From an uncultured Propionivibrio sp. (GTDB lineage Bacteria; Pseudomonadota; Gammaproteobacteria; Burkholderiales; Rhodocyclaceae): a DNA stretch of 23,133 nucleotides. The stretch is from NCBI GenBank assembly GCA_937923255.1, contig CALAIL010000022.1, positions 1 to 23,133 of the forward strand. Direction: 5' to 3'. The number at the start of each line of letters is the position of its first letter. Position 1 is the stretch's first letter. Below, in pieces: positions 1 to 8,888 of the stretch. The notes beneath the pieces are model-generated. The model was given only the letters and a program-made list of their open reading frames with translations, was not told the origin of the DNA and made no database searches. The translations under genes and the position numbers were made by a program.

Positions 1-62
1 CAAGCCACAAGCCACAAGCCACAAGCCACAAGCCACAAGCCACAAGCCACAAGCCACAAGCC
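1..62. repeat. 7-bp tandem repeat, about 8.9 copies, cut by the window edge
   Basis: The heptamer CAAGCCA repeats without error from base 1 to 62 and then breaks at CCGGCA. It lies just beyond the 3' end of trmB and probably extends further left. Because 7 is not a multiple of 3, copy-number change would shift the frame of any gene spanning it; no gene can be shown to do so here. Confidence 0.95.
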
Positions 63-110
63 GGCAACGCCGCAGCGGAAAATGGAAACACCAGCTTCCT
101 GGCGGGGGTT

Positions 111-917
111 TTACGTTTGCGTGTCGACGACCTTGCGCCGGAAGATCACATCCCACACCCCGTGCCCAAGCCGTAAGCCACGTTGTTCAAACTTGGTCAG
201 CGGCCGATAATCGGGGCGCGGCGCGTAGCCGTCCGCCGTATTCTCCAGCAGCGGTTCGGCGGAAAGTACGGCGAGCATCTGCATGGCGTAATCCTCCCAA
301 TCGGTGGCGCAGTGCAAATAGCCCCCTGTTTGCAGCCGGCCAGCGAGCAGCGCGACAAGCGGCGGCTGGATGAGTCGGCGTTTGTGATGACGCACCTTCG
401 GCCAGGGATCGGGAAAGAAAATGTGCACGCCCGCCAGTGACGCCGGCGCAATCATCGTGCGCAAAATTTCGACTGCGTCGTGTCGAATGATGCGTAGGTT
501 AGTCAGCCCTTTTTCTGCAATCTGCTTGCACAGGCTGCCGACACCCGGGGCATGCACTTCGATGCCGAGGTAGTCGTTTTCCGGATGTGCGGCCGCAATG
601 GCGGCGCTTGTTTCGCCCATGCCAAAGCCAATTTCGAGAATCTTGGGCGCGGTGCGCCCGAAGACGGCGTCAAGATCGAGCGGCACATCGGCATAGGGAA
701 TGCCGACTTTCGGCATCATTTCGTCGTAATAGCGCTGCTGGGCGTTGGAGACGCGCCCCTGGCGCAGTACGAAGCTGCGGATGGGGCGGTGGCGGGCGGC
801 ATCCCCCTCTCCCCGATCATCCTGCGCTTGTGGCGCCCTTGCCTCCTGCGGTTCGCCTGCCCGCACACCGCCAGCCGCGCCGTCGGGCGCGCTGCGATCA
901 TTGCATGCGCCGTCCAT
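111..917 (-). CDS. trmB: tRNA (guanine-N7-)-methyltransferase TrmB
   Basis: Cytoplasmic SAM-dependent enzyme that methylates N7 of G46 in the variable loop of tRNAs. The 268-residue protein shows the SAM-binding motif EIGFGMG (95-101), the acidic GIEVH strand end (118-122), the family signature PDPWPK followed by RHHKRRL (169-182), TDWEDYA (205-211) and [10 protein letters not shown] (238-247). The first 43 residues are rich in Ala, Gly, Asp and Arg, look disordered and precede the conserved part ([12 protein letters not shown]); a shorter internal start cannot be excluded. The ATG directly follows the thiG stop (TGAATG), which suggests translational coupling at the end of a thiS-thiG-trmB operon. 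This gene order is familiar from betaproteobacteria. Confidence 0.96.
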   Translation of the reverse strand: MDGACNDRSAPDGAAGGVRAGEPQEARAPQAQDDRGEGDAARHRPIRSFVLRQGRVSNAQQRYYDEMMPKVGIPYADVPLDLDAVFGRTAPKILEIGFGMGETSAAIAAAHPENDYLGIEVHAPGVGSLCKQIAEKGLTNLRIIRHDAVEILRTMIAPASLAGVHIFFPDPWPKVRHHKRRLIQPPLVALLAGRLQTGGYLHCATDWEDYAMQMLAVLSAEPLLENTADGYAPRPDYRPLTKFEQRGLRLGHGVWDVIFRRKVVDTQT

Positions 918-1712
918 TCAGGAACCGATCAGGCCGCTGGTCGGCGAGGATGGATCGGCCGAATAGTATTTGCGCGGCATACGTCCGGCGAAGAAAGCCT
1001 CACGCCCCGCTTCGACCGCCTTTTTCATGGCGCTCGCCATCAATACGGGATTTTTGGCGTGAGCAATGGCGGTATTCATCAGTACGCCGTCGCAGCCCAG
1101 TTCCATCGCCACCGCTGCATCCGAGGCTGTGCCGACACCGGCATCAACGAGTACGGGCACTTTGGCGTTGTCGATGATCAGGCGCAGGTTCCAGGGATTG
1201 ACAATGCCCATGCCCGAGCCGATCAGCGAGGCCAGCGGCATGACTGCGACGCAGCCGATCTCTTCGAGCATCTTTGCCTGGATCGGGTCGTCAGCACAAT
1301 ACACCATCACCTGAAAACCTTCTTTGACGAGCGTTTGCGCCGCCTTCAGCGTTTCCGGCATATTCGGGAACAGGGTCTGCGGGTCGCCCAGCACTTCCAG
1401 TTTGCACAGCGGGTGCCCTTCGAGCAGTTCGCGCGCCAGACGCAGCGTGCGCACCGCCTCTTCGGCCGTATAACAGCCTGCGGTATTGGGCAAAATGGTA
1501 AATTGCGCAGGCGGAAGCGCATCGAGCAGATTGGGTTCATCCGGATTTTGGCCGATATTCATGCGCCGGATGGCAACGGTCACGATCTGCGCACCGGAGG
1601 CATCGATCGCTGCGCGCGTTTCGGCAAAATCCTTGTATTTTCCGGTACCGACCAGCAAGCGCGAACGGTAAGTTTTACCGGCAATCGTCAGGGTATGAGG
1701 GTTCGTATCCAT
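918..1712 (-). CDS. thiG: Thiazole synthase ThiG
   Basis: ThiG forms the thiazole phosphate of thiamine from deoxyxylulose phosphate, dehydroglycine and ThiS thiocarboxylate. The 264-residue TIM-barrel protein has LLVGTGKY (19-26), LPNTAGC (74-80), the Schiff-base lysine K104 in KLEVLGD, the phosphate-binding stretch [12 protein letters not shown] and [11 protein letters not shown]. The frame stays open upstream to a TTG at 1760 that overlaps the thiS stop. The ATG at 1712 ([15 protein letters not shown]) was chosen because the family has only a few residues before this strand; no strong ribosome site is visible at either. It lies between thiS and trmB on the same strand. ThiE, ThiO and ThiF are not in the window. 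Confidence 0.95.
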   Translation of the reverse strand: MDTNPHTLTIAGKTYRSRLLVGTGKYKDFAETRAAIDASGAQIVTVAIRRMNIGQNPDEPNLLDALPPAQFTILPNTAGCYTAEEAVRTLRLARELLEGHPLCKLEVLGDPQTLFPNMPETLKAAQTLVKEGFQVMVYCADDPIQAKMLEEIGCVAVMPLASLIGSGMGIVNPWNLRLIIDNAKVPVLVDAGVGTASDAAVAMELGCDGVLMNTAIAHAKNPVLMASAMKKAVEAGREAFFAGRMPRKYYSADPSSPTSGLIGS

Positions 1713-1756
1713 GGTATGAATGAAAGGCTGGGTGGCGGCCAATCGCTTGCCGGCTA

Positions 1757-1957
1757 TCAACCGCCGCCAACGGCAACGACAATTTCCAGCCTGTCGCCAT
1801 CATCGAGCAACGTTTCCGCATGACGGCTGCGCGGCACAATTTCGCCATTGCGCTCGACGGCGATGCGTTTGCCGGTATAACCCAGCTGGTCAACCAGCAC
1901 GGCAACGCTTATGGGAGAAGCAAACCGGCGGGGTTCGCCATTAAGTGAAATTTCCAT
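1757..1957 (-). CDS. thiS: Sulfur carrier protein ThiS
   Basis: Small beta-grasp (ubiquitin-like) sulfur carrier that donates sulfur to ThiG as a C-terminal thiocarboxylate. The 66-residue protein begins MEISLNGE and ends VAVGGG, with the terminal Gly-Gly required for adenylation. The frame continues upstream to 2044, but the extra 29 residues are Cys/Arg-rich and lack similarity to the family, so the ATG at 1957 is preferred. A possible TAGAAT -10 box ends only 7 nt before this ATG, with TTGCCG 15 nt upstream; this is weak. No TPP riboswitch (THI box) was recognised upstream. Confidence 0.93.
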   Translation of the reverse strand: MEISLNGEPRRFASPISVAVLVDQLGYTGKRIAVERNGEIVPRSRHAETLLDDGDRLEIVVAVGGG

Positions 1958-2033
1958 GCCGGGAATTCTAACATGCTGAAATATCCGGCAAGCACACCGG
2001 ATCCGGAAAGCCCGCCCGCATCCGCAAGCGCGC

Positions 2034-2384
2034 TCAGAGAGCAATGCCCAGGCGATGCAGGAGCGGCAACATGAGCAAATACGTTCCGGAGGTCAGCGCG
2101 CACGAGGCCAGCAACGACGGCCAGAAGCCCCAGCCGCGGGAGAGAAAAACAGGCAGGCTCAGAAAAAGCGCCAGGGAAGGAATGACCAGCCAGAAAACCT
2201 GGCCGGACAAGACGGCGATCGGCTCGGTTTTTCCTGTTTCGAGATACATCCAGATGAACGCCAGCAGAGTTGTCACAGGCAAAGCGGCCAGTAACGCGGC
2301 GAGCGCACTGTGCCGCTTGGCAATTTCCGAGATGGCTACGATCAGCAGCGCGGAAACGAAGATTTTGACGATGTAATACCCCAT
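2034..2384 (-). CDS. DUF3147 family inner-membrane protein
   Basis: 116-residue hydrophobic protein with about four predicted membrane helices (roughly residues 3-21, 28-47, 60-80 and 88-110). The pattern [18 protein letters not shown], then [12 protein letters not shown] and [13 protein letters not shown], matches my recollection of DUF3147 proteins, whose function is not established. It follows the outer-membrane channel gene by 86 bp on the same strand and has a purine-rich stretch (GAGGGGTGAGG) about 9 nt before the ATG. It could be a distal member of the efflux operon or a separate unit leading into thiS. No transport role can be inferred from sequence alone. Confidence 0.8.
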   Translation of the reverse strand: MGYYIVKIFVSALLIVAISEIAKRHSALAALLAALPVTTLLAFIWMYLETGKTEPIAVLSGQVFWLVIPSLALFLSLPVFLSRGWGFWPSLLASCALTSGTYLLMLPLLHRLGIAL

Positions 2385-2470
2385 GGCGCGCCCTCACCCC
2401 TCACCGGTCGCTGGCAAATCTACGCATGCGGCACTGCACGCCCGACGCTGCCGCCACAGCGCAGGGGGCT

Positions 2471-4033
2471 TTATTCCTGCGTTCCGGCCGCTTGCTTTGT
2501 TTCCGGCGCCTGAGCATTTGTCGCATGCCCTGCTGCCTCCGCTGCCTGCGTATCCGCTTGCGCATCCGCTTTCGTCTCCACCGCCGCCGTCTGGCGCTTG
2601 AGGCCGCCGCCCAGCGCCTTGTACAGATCGGCCAGATTTTCCAGACGGGTCAGCTGGTTGGCGAGCAGTGCCGTATCGGCGCTGTAGCTGCTGCGCTCGG
2701 CATCGAGCAAATCCAGCGCACTGGATACGCCGTGCCGGTAACGCAGGCGTACCAGACGCAGGGTTTCGGCGTAGGCGCGGCTTTGCTTGAGCGTCGCGTC
2801 GTAGCGTTTATCCAGCTGCTCGCGTGCGACAAGCGCATTGGAAACATCGCGGAAAGCCGCCTGCACCGCGGCTTCATAATTGACGATTTGAATCTGCTGG
2901 CGAAGCCAGGCCGCGTCGAGATTGGCGACCTGGCTGCCCCAACTGAAAATCGGCAGGTTGATGCTGGGCGCGAACGACCAGGTGCGGTTGCCGCCCGTGA
3001 ACAGGCGGTTTAGCTCCGTCGATCCCGTGCCGATCGTTCCGGTCAGGCTAATGCTCGGGAAGAACGCGGCGCGCGCCGCCCCGATATTGGCGTTGGCCTG
3101 CTTCAAGGCATGTTCGGCAGCCCGGATGTCGGGGCGCTGGAGCATGACCTCGGAACTCAACCCGGCGGGCAGGTGATCGAGCTTGTACTGCTTATCCAGC
3201 GGCAACCCCTCGGGCAAATCGTCGGGCAGCGGCTGGTTGATCAATACCGCCAGCGCATTGACCGCCTGCTCCCGAGCCTGCACAGCCGCCGCATAGTCGG
3301 CCTTGGCCGACTCGATCAAGGCTTCCTGCTGGTGCAGATCGACGGCGGAAGCCACGCCCGCCTGGTGTTTCAGGCGCGAGAGTTCGTAGGTCTGTTCGCG
3401 CGTTTTGAGTACGTTCTGCGCCAGATTCATCTTTTCTTCGGCATAGCGCACATTGAAATAGGCTTTTGCCACACTGCCCACCAAGGACAGATGAGTGGCG
3501 TCGCGGGTTGCCGCGCTATTGAAATAGCTCTGCAATGCGGCCTCCGCCATGCTGCGAACACGGCCGAACAGATCCAGCTCGTAGCCGGTAATGCCCAGCC
3601 CGACGGTGTAGGACTGGGCAACATACGATTTGCCGGTCGCGCTCAGGTCGCGCGCTACCCGCGCCCGCGTGCCGCTGCCGGAGGCATTGACGGCGGGGAG
3701 CAGGTCGGCACGGGCGATCATGTACTGCTTGCGCACGGCCTCTGCATTCAGGGCAGCGCTACGCAAATCGGTATTGCGTTCTAAAGCCAGTTCGATCAGG
3801 CGATGCAGGCGCGGGTCGGCAAAGTAATCCTGCCAGCCCAGAGAAGCCGCCTGAATGCCCTTGCCCGGATACGTGTCGTACTTGAAGGTTTCCGGCACGC
3901 TCACTTTCGGCTGCTCGTAACCCGGGATCATCGCGCAGGCCGACAGAAATACAGGCAGCATCAGCGGCAATGCCAGGCCGGCCAGCCGTGTTGCGACAGG
4001 CCTGGCCGTAGGTTTGAATTTAACGGTTTTCAT
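2471..4033 (-). CDS. oprM: RND efflux outer-membrane lipoprotein channel (OprM/NodT family)
   Basis: Trimeric TolC-like channel that completes the tripartite pump and spans the outer membrane and periplasm. The 520-residue precursor has a lipoprotein signal with lipobox LSAC (Cys33), then two OEP repeats. Visible family stretches include GYELDLFGRVRS, LQRPDIRAAEHAL, ANANIGAARAAFFPSISLTG, and SALDLLDAERSSY near the end. The last 40 or so residues are Ala/Gln/Glu/Lys-rich low complexity, longer than usual for OprM. It starts 28 bp after the pump stop; AGAGGA lies about 8 nt before the ATG. It is the third gene of the acrA-acrB-oprM operon. The exact substrate range is unknown. Confidence 0.95.
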   Translation of the reverse strand: MKTVKFKPTARPVATRLAGLALPLMLPVFLSACAMIPGYEQPKVSVPETFKYDTYPGKGIQAASLGWQDYFADPRLHRLIELALERNTDLRSAALNAEAVRKQYMIARADLLPAVNASGSGTRARVARDLSATGKSYVAQSYTVGLGITGYELDLFGRVRSMAEAALQSYFNSAATRDATHLSLVGSVAKAYFNVRYAEEKMNLAQNVLKTREQTYELSRLKHQAGVASAVDLHQQEALIESAKADYAAAVQAREQAVNALAVLINQPLPDDLPEGLPLDKQYKLDHLPAGLSSEVMLQRPDIRAAEHALKQANANIGAARAAFFPSISLTGTIGTGSTELNRLFTGGNRTWSFAPSINLPIFSWGSQVANLDAAWLRQQIQIVNYEAAVQAAFRDVSNALVAREQLDKRYDATLKQSRAYAETLRLVRLRYRHGVSSALDLLDAERSSYSADTALLANQLTRLENLADLYKALGGGLKRQTAAVETKADAQADTQAAEAAGHATNAQAPETKQAAGTQE

Positions 4034-4061
4034 TGTTCGTATCCTCTGGCTGCGCTGAGCG

Positions 4062-7000
4062 TCAAGATTCCTGGTTTTTAGAATACTTCAGCCTGTTTCT
4101 CAGGCGTTTCACTGCCACCCGCACCTGCCGTGTCATCGGCGAAGGCTTCGTGTTATGGACGCGCGATCCGTGCTCGGCGGCAAATTCCAGCTCGTGCTGG
4201 CTGGGTTTGAAGAATTTGCGCACGACCACGTAGAAAAGCGGCACCAGGAAGATCGACAGCAATGTGCCGACCAACATGCCCCAAAACACGGCCGTACCGA
4301 TGGCACGCTGGCTGGCGGAACTGGCGCCTGTCGCGATATACAGCGGCACTACGCCGAGAATGAAGGCGAACGAAGTCATCAGGATCGGGCGGAAGCGCAG
4401 GTGCGCGGCCTCCAGCGCCGCTTCGATGGCGCTCTTGCCTTCGGTCTGCAAATCCTTGGCGAACTCGATGATCAGAATGGCATTTTTTGCACTCAACCCC
4501 ATCACCGTCACCATCCCGATGGTGAAGTAGATGTCATTGCTGTAACCGCGCATCAACGCGCCCAGCCCAACGCCGAGAATGCCCAGCGGCACGACCAAAA
4601 TCACGGCGAACGGAATCGACCAGCTTTCATACAGTGCCGCCAACACAAGAAATACGGCCACGGCGGCGAAAGCGTAGAGCATCACCGTCTGCGAAGAGCC
4701 TTTCGCCTCTTCACGCGACTGGCCGCCCCATTCCAGGCTGTAGCCCTTCATTTCGTCGACCAGACGTTTTACCTCGGCCATCGCTTCTCCCGTCGATTTG
4801 CCAGCCGCTGGCGCGCCGGTGATCTTCATGGCCGGATAGCCGTTAAAGCGCTCGCTTTGCTCGACTCCGAGCGCCCAGGAGACGCTGGCGATGGTAGACA
4901 GCGGCACGGCAATGCCCTGGCTGTTCGGCACGGTCAAGGCGAGCACATCCTCAGGCTGCATACGCGCCCCGGCTTCGGCCTGTACGATCACGCGCTGCAA
5001 GCGGCCTTTGTTCGGGAAGTCATTGATATACGAGGACCCCAGCGCCGTCGCCAGTACGGAACGGATACTGGCAAAACTGATGCCCTGCGCAGCGGCGGTC
5101 GGGCGATCAATCTCGATCTTCAGCTGCGGCGCATCTTCCAGCCCGCTGGCGCGCGTGTTCTGCGGATCAAACATGGCGGAATTGGCGCGCATCTTGCCCA
5201 GCAGTTCGTTGCGTCTGGCAAGCAGGGCTTCATGCCCCTGGCTGTTGCGGTCCTGTAGATAAAAACTAAACCCTGAATCGTTCCCCAGTTCCATGATTGG
5301 CGGGGGATTGACGGCAAATGCAAAGCCATCGCGCACCGTCCCCATCAGCGCACCGGTCAGTTTGCCAGCCACCGACTGCGCATCGCTGCCCGGCGCCGTG
5401 CGTTCATCCCAGTTCTTGAGCATGGCAAATCCCATCGCCATGTTCTGACCATTCCCCGAGAAGCTAAATCCCGACACGGTGATGATGTCCTTAACTTCCG
5501 GCATGGAAAGCGCGGCCTTGGTCAGGGCATCCAGCGTGGCATCGGTACGCTCTTTCGTTGCGCCGGCCGGCAACTGCACGCTGACCATGATGAATCCCTG
5601 ATCTTCTCCCGGCAGAAAGGCGGTCGGCAAACGCATGACAAGGAGCACCGCGCCCGCTGTCAGGGCGATATATATCAGACTCATCGAAAACGCTTTGCGC
5701 ACCACCTTGCCGACCGTCGATGAGTAGCCATACGTGCTTTTTCCGAAAACGCGGTTGAACCAGCCGAAAAAGCCCTTCTTTTCTTCATGATGGCCTTTGG
5801 CGACCGGCTTGAGCAGGGTCGCGCACAAGGCCGGCGTCAGCGACAGCGCCAGAAAAGCGGAAAATCCGATGGCAAACGCCATCGTCAGCGAAAACTGGCG
5901 ATAAATGTTGCCGGTCGCACCGCTGAACATCGCCATCGGCACGAAGACGGAAATCAGCACCGCCGTGATGCCGACCACCGCACCGGAAATCTGCCCCATC
6001 GCCTTCTTGGTTGCTTCTTTAGGCGGCAGTCCTTCCTCAGACATAATCCGCTCGACGTTTTCCACGACCACGATGGCATCATCCACGACGATGCCGATGA
6101 CCAGCACCATAGCGAACATGGTCATCACGTTGATCGACATACCCAGGGAAGAGATGGCGGCGAATGCGCCAAGCAGCGAGATCGGCACCACGATGGTCGG
6201 GATGATGGTGTAGCGGAAATTCTGCAAGAAGACGAACATCACGATGAACACCAGTCCGACAGCCTCAAACAGCGTACTGACCACCTTCTTGATGGAGAGC
6301 GCCACGAACTGCGAGGTGTTGTAGGGCGATGTCCATTCCACCCCTTCCGGAAAGAAGGGCTTCAGTTCATTCATTCTGGTTTCCACCGCTTTTGCCGTCG
6401 CCAGCGCATTGCCGCTGTTGGATAGCAAAATAGCCATCCCCGCATTCGGCTTGCCGTTCAGGCGCGAAGAGGCTCCGTAAGACTGGCTGCCCAGCTCGAT
6501 ACGGGCCACGTCTTTCAGATAGACGTTGGCGCCTCCCGCCGTCGAACGCAGCATGATCTCGCCGAATTCCTCAGGCGTTTTCAATTGCCCTTCCGCCGTG
6601 ATGGTCGCGGCGATCTGCTGCCCAGTATGGGCGGGCTGTGCGCCTAGCGAACCGGCCGAGATCTGCGCGTTTTGTGCGGAAATCGCCGAGGAAACATCGG
6701 CAAATGACAGGTTGTAATTTTTCAGCTTCTGCGGATCGACCCACACGCGCATGGCGCGCTGCGCACCGAACAGGTTGACGTCGCCCACGCCTTTGATACG
6801 CTGCATCTCGGGAACGACGTTGCGCTGGGCGTAATCGAGCATGTCCGCCACGCTCTGCGTATCGGAAGAGAGCATGACGATCATCAGGAAGTTGGAGCGC
6901 GCCTTGGCGACGGTCACGCCGTATTGCTGCACGATGGACGGCAAAAGCGGCGTGACTTCCGACAGCTTGTTCTGCACATCCACCTGCGCCAGGTCTTCGT

Positions 7001-7295
7001 TGGTTTCCGGCGTAAAGGTCAGCGTCACCGTGCCGCGCCCGCTCGAATCGGCGGACGTCGACATGTAATCAAGCCCATCCACGCCGAACATATTGCGTTC
7101 GATAACCGCCAGTACGCTGTCTTCCATCACCTGCGCGGATGCTCCGGGGTACGTCGCGGTTAGCGTAATGGTCGGCGCGGCCACCGACGGATACTGGGCG
7201 ATCGGCAGTTTGGCGATGCCCAGCCCGCCCGCAATCATAATAAAGATGGCAACCACCCAGGCAAAAATCGGGCGGTCAATAAAAAATCTGGCCAT
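4062..7295 (-). CDS. acrB: RND multidrug efflux permease (HAE1 family, AcrB/MexB-like)
   Basis: Proton-driven inner-membrane pump that takes drugs from the periplasm and membrane and passes them to the outer-membrane channel. The 1077-residue protein begins MARFFIDRPIFAWVVAIFIM. It keeps the proton-relay Asp pair D405/D406 in VVDDAIVVVENVERIM and Lys937 in SAKNAILIIEFAKDL, and a Phe at 136 as in the AcrB binding pocket. It is about 28 residues longer than E. coli AcrB because of a basic C-terminal tail. AGGAAGGA lies 8 nt before the ATG. It sits between the adaptor and channel genes with 29 and 28 bp gaps, so one transcript is likely. The subfamily is clear; the assignment to acrB, mexB or ttgB is not. 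Confidence 0.96.
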   Translation of the reverse strand: MARFFIDRPIFAWVVAIFIMIAGGLGIAKLPIAQYPSVAAPTITLTATYPGASAQVMEDSVLAVIERNMFGVDGLDYMSTSADSSGRGTVTLTFTPETNEDLAQVDVQNKLSEVTPLLPSIVQQYGVTVAKARSNFLMIVMLSSDTQSVADMLDYAQRNVVPEMQRIKGVGDVNLFGAQRAMRVWVDPQKLKNYNLSFADVSSAISAQNAQISAGSLGAQPAHTGQQIAATITAEGQLKTPEEFGEIMLRSTAGGANVYLKDVARIELGSQSYGASSRLNGKPNAGMAILLSNSGNALATAKAVETRMNELKPFFPEGVEWTSPYNTSQFVALSIKKVVSTLFEAVGLVFIVMFVFLQNFRYTIIPTIVVPISLLGAFAAISSLGMSINVMTMFAMVLVIGIVVDDAIVVVENVERIMSEEGLPPKEATKKAMGQISGAVVGITAVLISVFVPMAMFSGATGNIYRQFSLTMAFAIGFSAFLALSLTPALCATLLKPVAKGHHEEKKGFFGWFNRVFGKSTYGYSSTVGKVVRKAFSMSLIYIALTAGAVLLVMRLPTAFLPGEDQGFIMVSVQLPAGATKERTDATLDALTKAALSMPEVKDIITVSGFSFSGNGQNMAMGFAMLKNWDERTAPGSDAQSVAGKLTGALMGTVRDGFAFAVNPPPIMELGNDSGFSFYLQDRNSQGHEALLARRNELLGKMRANSAMFDPQNTRASGLEDAPQLKIEIDRPTAAAQGISFASIRSVLATALGSSYINDFPNKGRLQRVIVQAEAGARMQPEDVLALTVPNSQGIAVPLSTIASVSWALGVEQSERFNGYPAMKITGAPAAGKSTGEAMAEVKRLVDEMKGYSLEWGGQSREEAKGSSQTVMLYAFAAVAVFLVLAALYESWSIPFAVILVVPLGILGVGLGALMRGYSNDIYFTIGMVTVMGLSAKNAILIIEFAKDLQTEGKSAIEAALEAAHLRFRPILMTSFAFILGVVPLYIATGASSASQRAIGTAVFWGMLVGTLLSIFLVPLFYVVVRKFFKPSQHELEFAAEHGSRVHNTKPSPMTRQVRVAVKRLRNRLKYSKNQES

Positions 7296-7324
7296 TTAGC
7301 GCATCCTTCCTTATCTTGTGTTTT

Positions 7325-8599
7325 TTATTGTTTTTTAGAAGAAGCCTCGGCCGACCCGCCGGACGAACCGGCGTGAGCCGAATCAGCCGCACCCGCCGGC
7401 GCGGCAGCCGGTGTTCCCGTCGGCGTCCATTCCTTCGGCGTCACCTTTTTCGCGCCCATCATGCCGGCAATCATGGTGCCATCGACAATCACCTTATCGC
7501 CATCCTTGAGGCCGTCGGAAATGATCCAGTTGTTCCCCTGCTGTTGCGAGATTTTGACCACGCGCGGCTCCATGCCGCCTTCGGCATTGACGATCAGCAC
7601 GGTATCTTTCTGGCCGCGCGTAACCGCCTTTTGCGGCACCGAGAAGGCGTTGGCAATGCTCGCCTGCGGCAGGCTGACGCGCACGTAGAGTCCCGGCAGC
7701 AGCACGTTATCAGGATTAGGCACTTCGGCACGCAGCGTCACCTGCCCGGTCGATTCATCCACCGTCGGATCGGCAAACAGCAAGCGCCCTTTATGGGCGT
7801 ATTCCTTGCCGTTTTCCAGCTTGATGCTGACCTCCACGCCGCCATCGACCGCTTTCATTTTTCCGTCCGCCACATCCTGGCGCAATTGCATCACGTCGTT
7901 GGCCGATTGCGTCAGGTTAACGTACATCGGACTCGTTTGCTGGATGTTGGCCAGCACCGTCGCGCTGTTCGCGCTGACCAGCGCCCCTTCGGAAACCTTG
8001 GACTGACCGATGTAACCGGAAATCGGCGCGGAAATGCGCGAGTAATTCACATTGATCTGCGCCGATTTAACGGCCGCATTGGCCGATTTGACGGCCGCTT
8101 CGGCAGAACGCTTGGTCGCGACCGCCGCATCGTATTCCTGCTTGCTGATGGCATCCGCCTCGACCAGCGGTTTGTAACGCGATATGTCGGCACCGGCCTT
8201 GGCTAGTGATGCTTGCGCGCTGGCTAACTGTGCGCGGGCGCTTTCCAGGCTGGCGAGGTAGGTGGCATCTTCCAGCTGGTACAGCGCCTGCCCCGCCTGA
8301 ACGTAGCTGCCTTCCTTGAACAAGCGTTTTTTGAGGATGCCGCCAACCTGCGCGCGCACATCGGCAGAACGGAAGGATTCCAGACGCCCCGGCAGATCAG
8401 CGCTGACAAGAATGTCCTGCGGGTGCACCGTCACCACCCCCACCACAGGCGCGGGCGCCTGACCGCCGCCACCGTGACCGCCTCCGCCGCCGCCCGCCTT
8501 CTGCGCGGAACCTCCGTCCTTACCGCAGGCCGACAAAGCCAGTGCCGCCGCAACAGCCAGCACCGCTGCACAGAGCGTCCGGGAAGCATGCAAATTCAT
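7325..8599 (-). CDS. acrA: RND efflux periplasmic adaptor lipoprotein (AcrA/MexA-like)
   Basis: Membrane-fusion protein that links the RND pump to the outer-membrane channel. The 424-residue precursor has lipobox LSAC (Cys25), then a Gly-rich linker with His (residues 36-46), the lipoyl half-motif around 82-110 (VRAQVGGILKKRLFKEGSYV), an alpha-hairpin (about 113-180), the second lipoyl half (ISAPISGYIGQSKVSEGALV) and beta-barrel and membrane-proximal domains. The frame extends 33 codons upstream, but the ATG at 8599 has GGAG 9-12 nt before it and gives a proper signal peptide. The C-terminal 30 residues are Ala/Gly/Ser-rich. It is the first gene of the efflux operon and divergent from its probable repressor. 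Confidence 0.95.
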   Translation of the reverse strand: MNLHASRTLCAAVLAVAAALALSACGKDGGSAQKAGGGGGGHGGGGQAPAPVVGVVTVHPQDILVSADLPGRLESFRSADVRAQVGGILKKRLFKEGSYVQAGQALYQLEDATYLASLESARAQLASAQASLAKAGADISRYKPLVEADAISKQEYDAAVATKRSAEAAVKSANAAVKSAQINVNYSRISAPISGYIGQSKVSEGALVSANSATVLANIQQTSPMYVNLTQSANDVMQLRQDVADGKMKAVDGGVEVSIKLENGKEYAHKGRLLFADPTVDESTGQVTLRAEVPNPDNVLLPGLYVRVSLPQASIANAFSVPQKAVTRGQKDTVLIVNAEGGMEPRVVKISQQQGNNWIISDGLKDGDKVIVDGTMIAGMMGAKKVTPKEWTPTGTPAAAPAGAADSAHAGSSGGSAEASSKKQ

Positions 8600-8803
8600 T
8601 TTTCTTGTCTCCAATCCATCAATCCATATTTCGTAATCAGCTGTCCGCCGGACAAGCATCCCGCAGAACCGATACGGCCAATGCGCGCCGTCCATCACGC
8701 TTTGCAGATCCGAATTCCCAGACAGAAATCACTGAAAAATGCAGGCATATCGGAACTCCGCAAACAACATACGACGAGGCGATCATTTTTTCAAACGGTC
8801 GCA

Positions 8804-8832
8804 ATTATACATTCATGCTTGTATGTTGCGTA
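8804..8832 (-). promoter_or_regulatory. Probable promoter of the efflux operon
   Basis: On the minus strand a perfect TATAAT lies at 8809-8804. A poor -35 candidate (TACGCA, 3 of 6) sits 17 bp upstream at 8832-8827. Transcription would run towards acrA with a leader of about 200 nt. The -10 overlaps the left end of the operator palindrome. Confidence 0.5.
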
Positions 8833-8835
8833 CAT
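8807..8835. promoter_or_regulatory. Palindromic operator between acrA-like and acrR-like genes
   Basis: ATACA-N2-CATG-N2-TGTAT at 8807-8824 is an inverted repeat with 14 of 18 symmetric positions. A further TACA at 8831-8834 pairs with TGTA at 8820-8823 to give a second, overlapping dyad. The half-sites resemble the TACAT/ATGTA halves of the E. coli AcrR box. The site overlaps or adjoins the core elements of both divergent promoters, so repressor bound here could silence both. Confidence 0.6.
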
Positions 8836-8848
8836 TCTTTTCTATAAT
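8819..8848 (+). promoter_or_regulatory. Probable promoter of the TetR-type repressor gene
   Basis: TATAAT at 8843-8848, with TTGTAT 18 bp upstream at 8819-8824. The start point would fall near 8855, giving a leader of about 35 nt before the ATG at 8889. The -35 lies inside the operator palindrome, as expected for autorepression. Confidence 0.5.
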
Positions 8849-8888
8849 CACGGCGTTTTTTACAGGAAAAAGCCACACACGAGACGCT

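Noticed and set aside
552..1823. 423-codon open frame on the plus strand
   Set aside because: It runs antisense across trmB, thiG and thiS, all unmistakable family members; its protein is His/Arg-rich with no recognisable domain.
1958..2033. TPP riboswitch before thiS
   Set aside because: The 76-bp gap lacks the THI-box core sequences and is too short for the full aptamer.
4155..5258. 367-codon plus-strand open frame, and another at 5787-6425
   Set aside because: Both are antisense to the RND pump gene and have the His/Gln/Arg-rich composition of a shadow frame.
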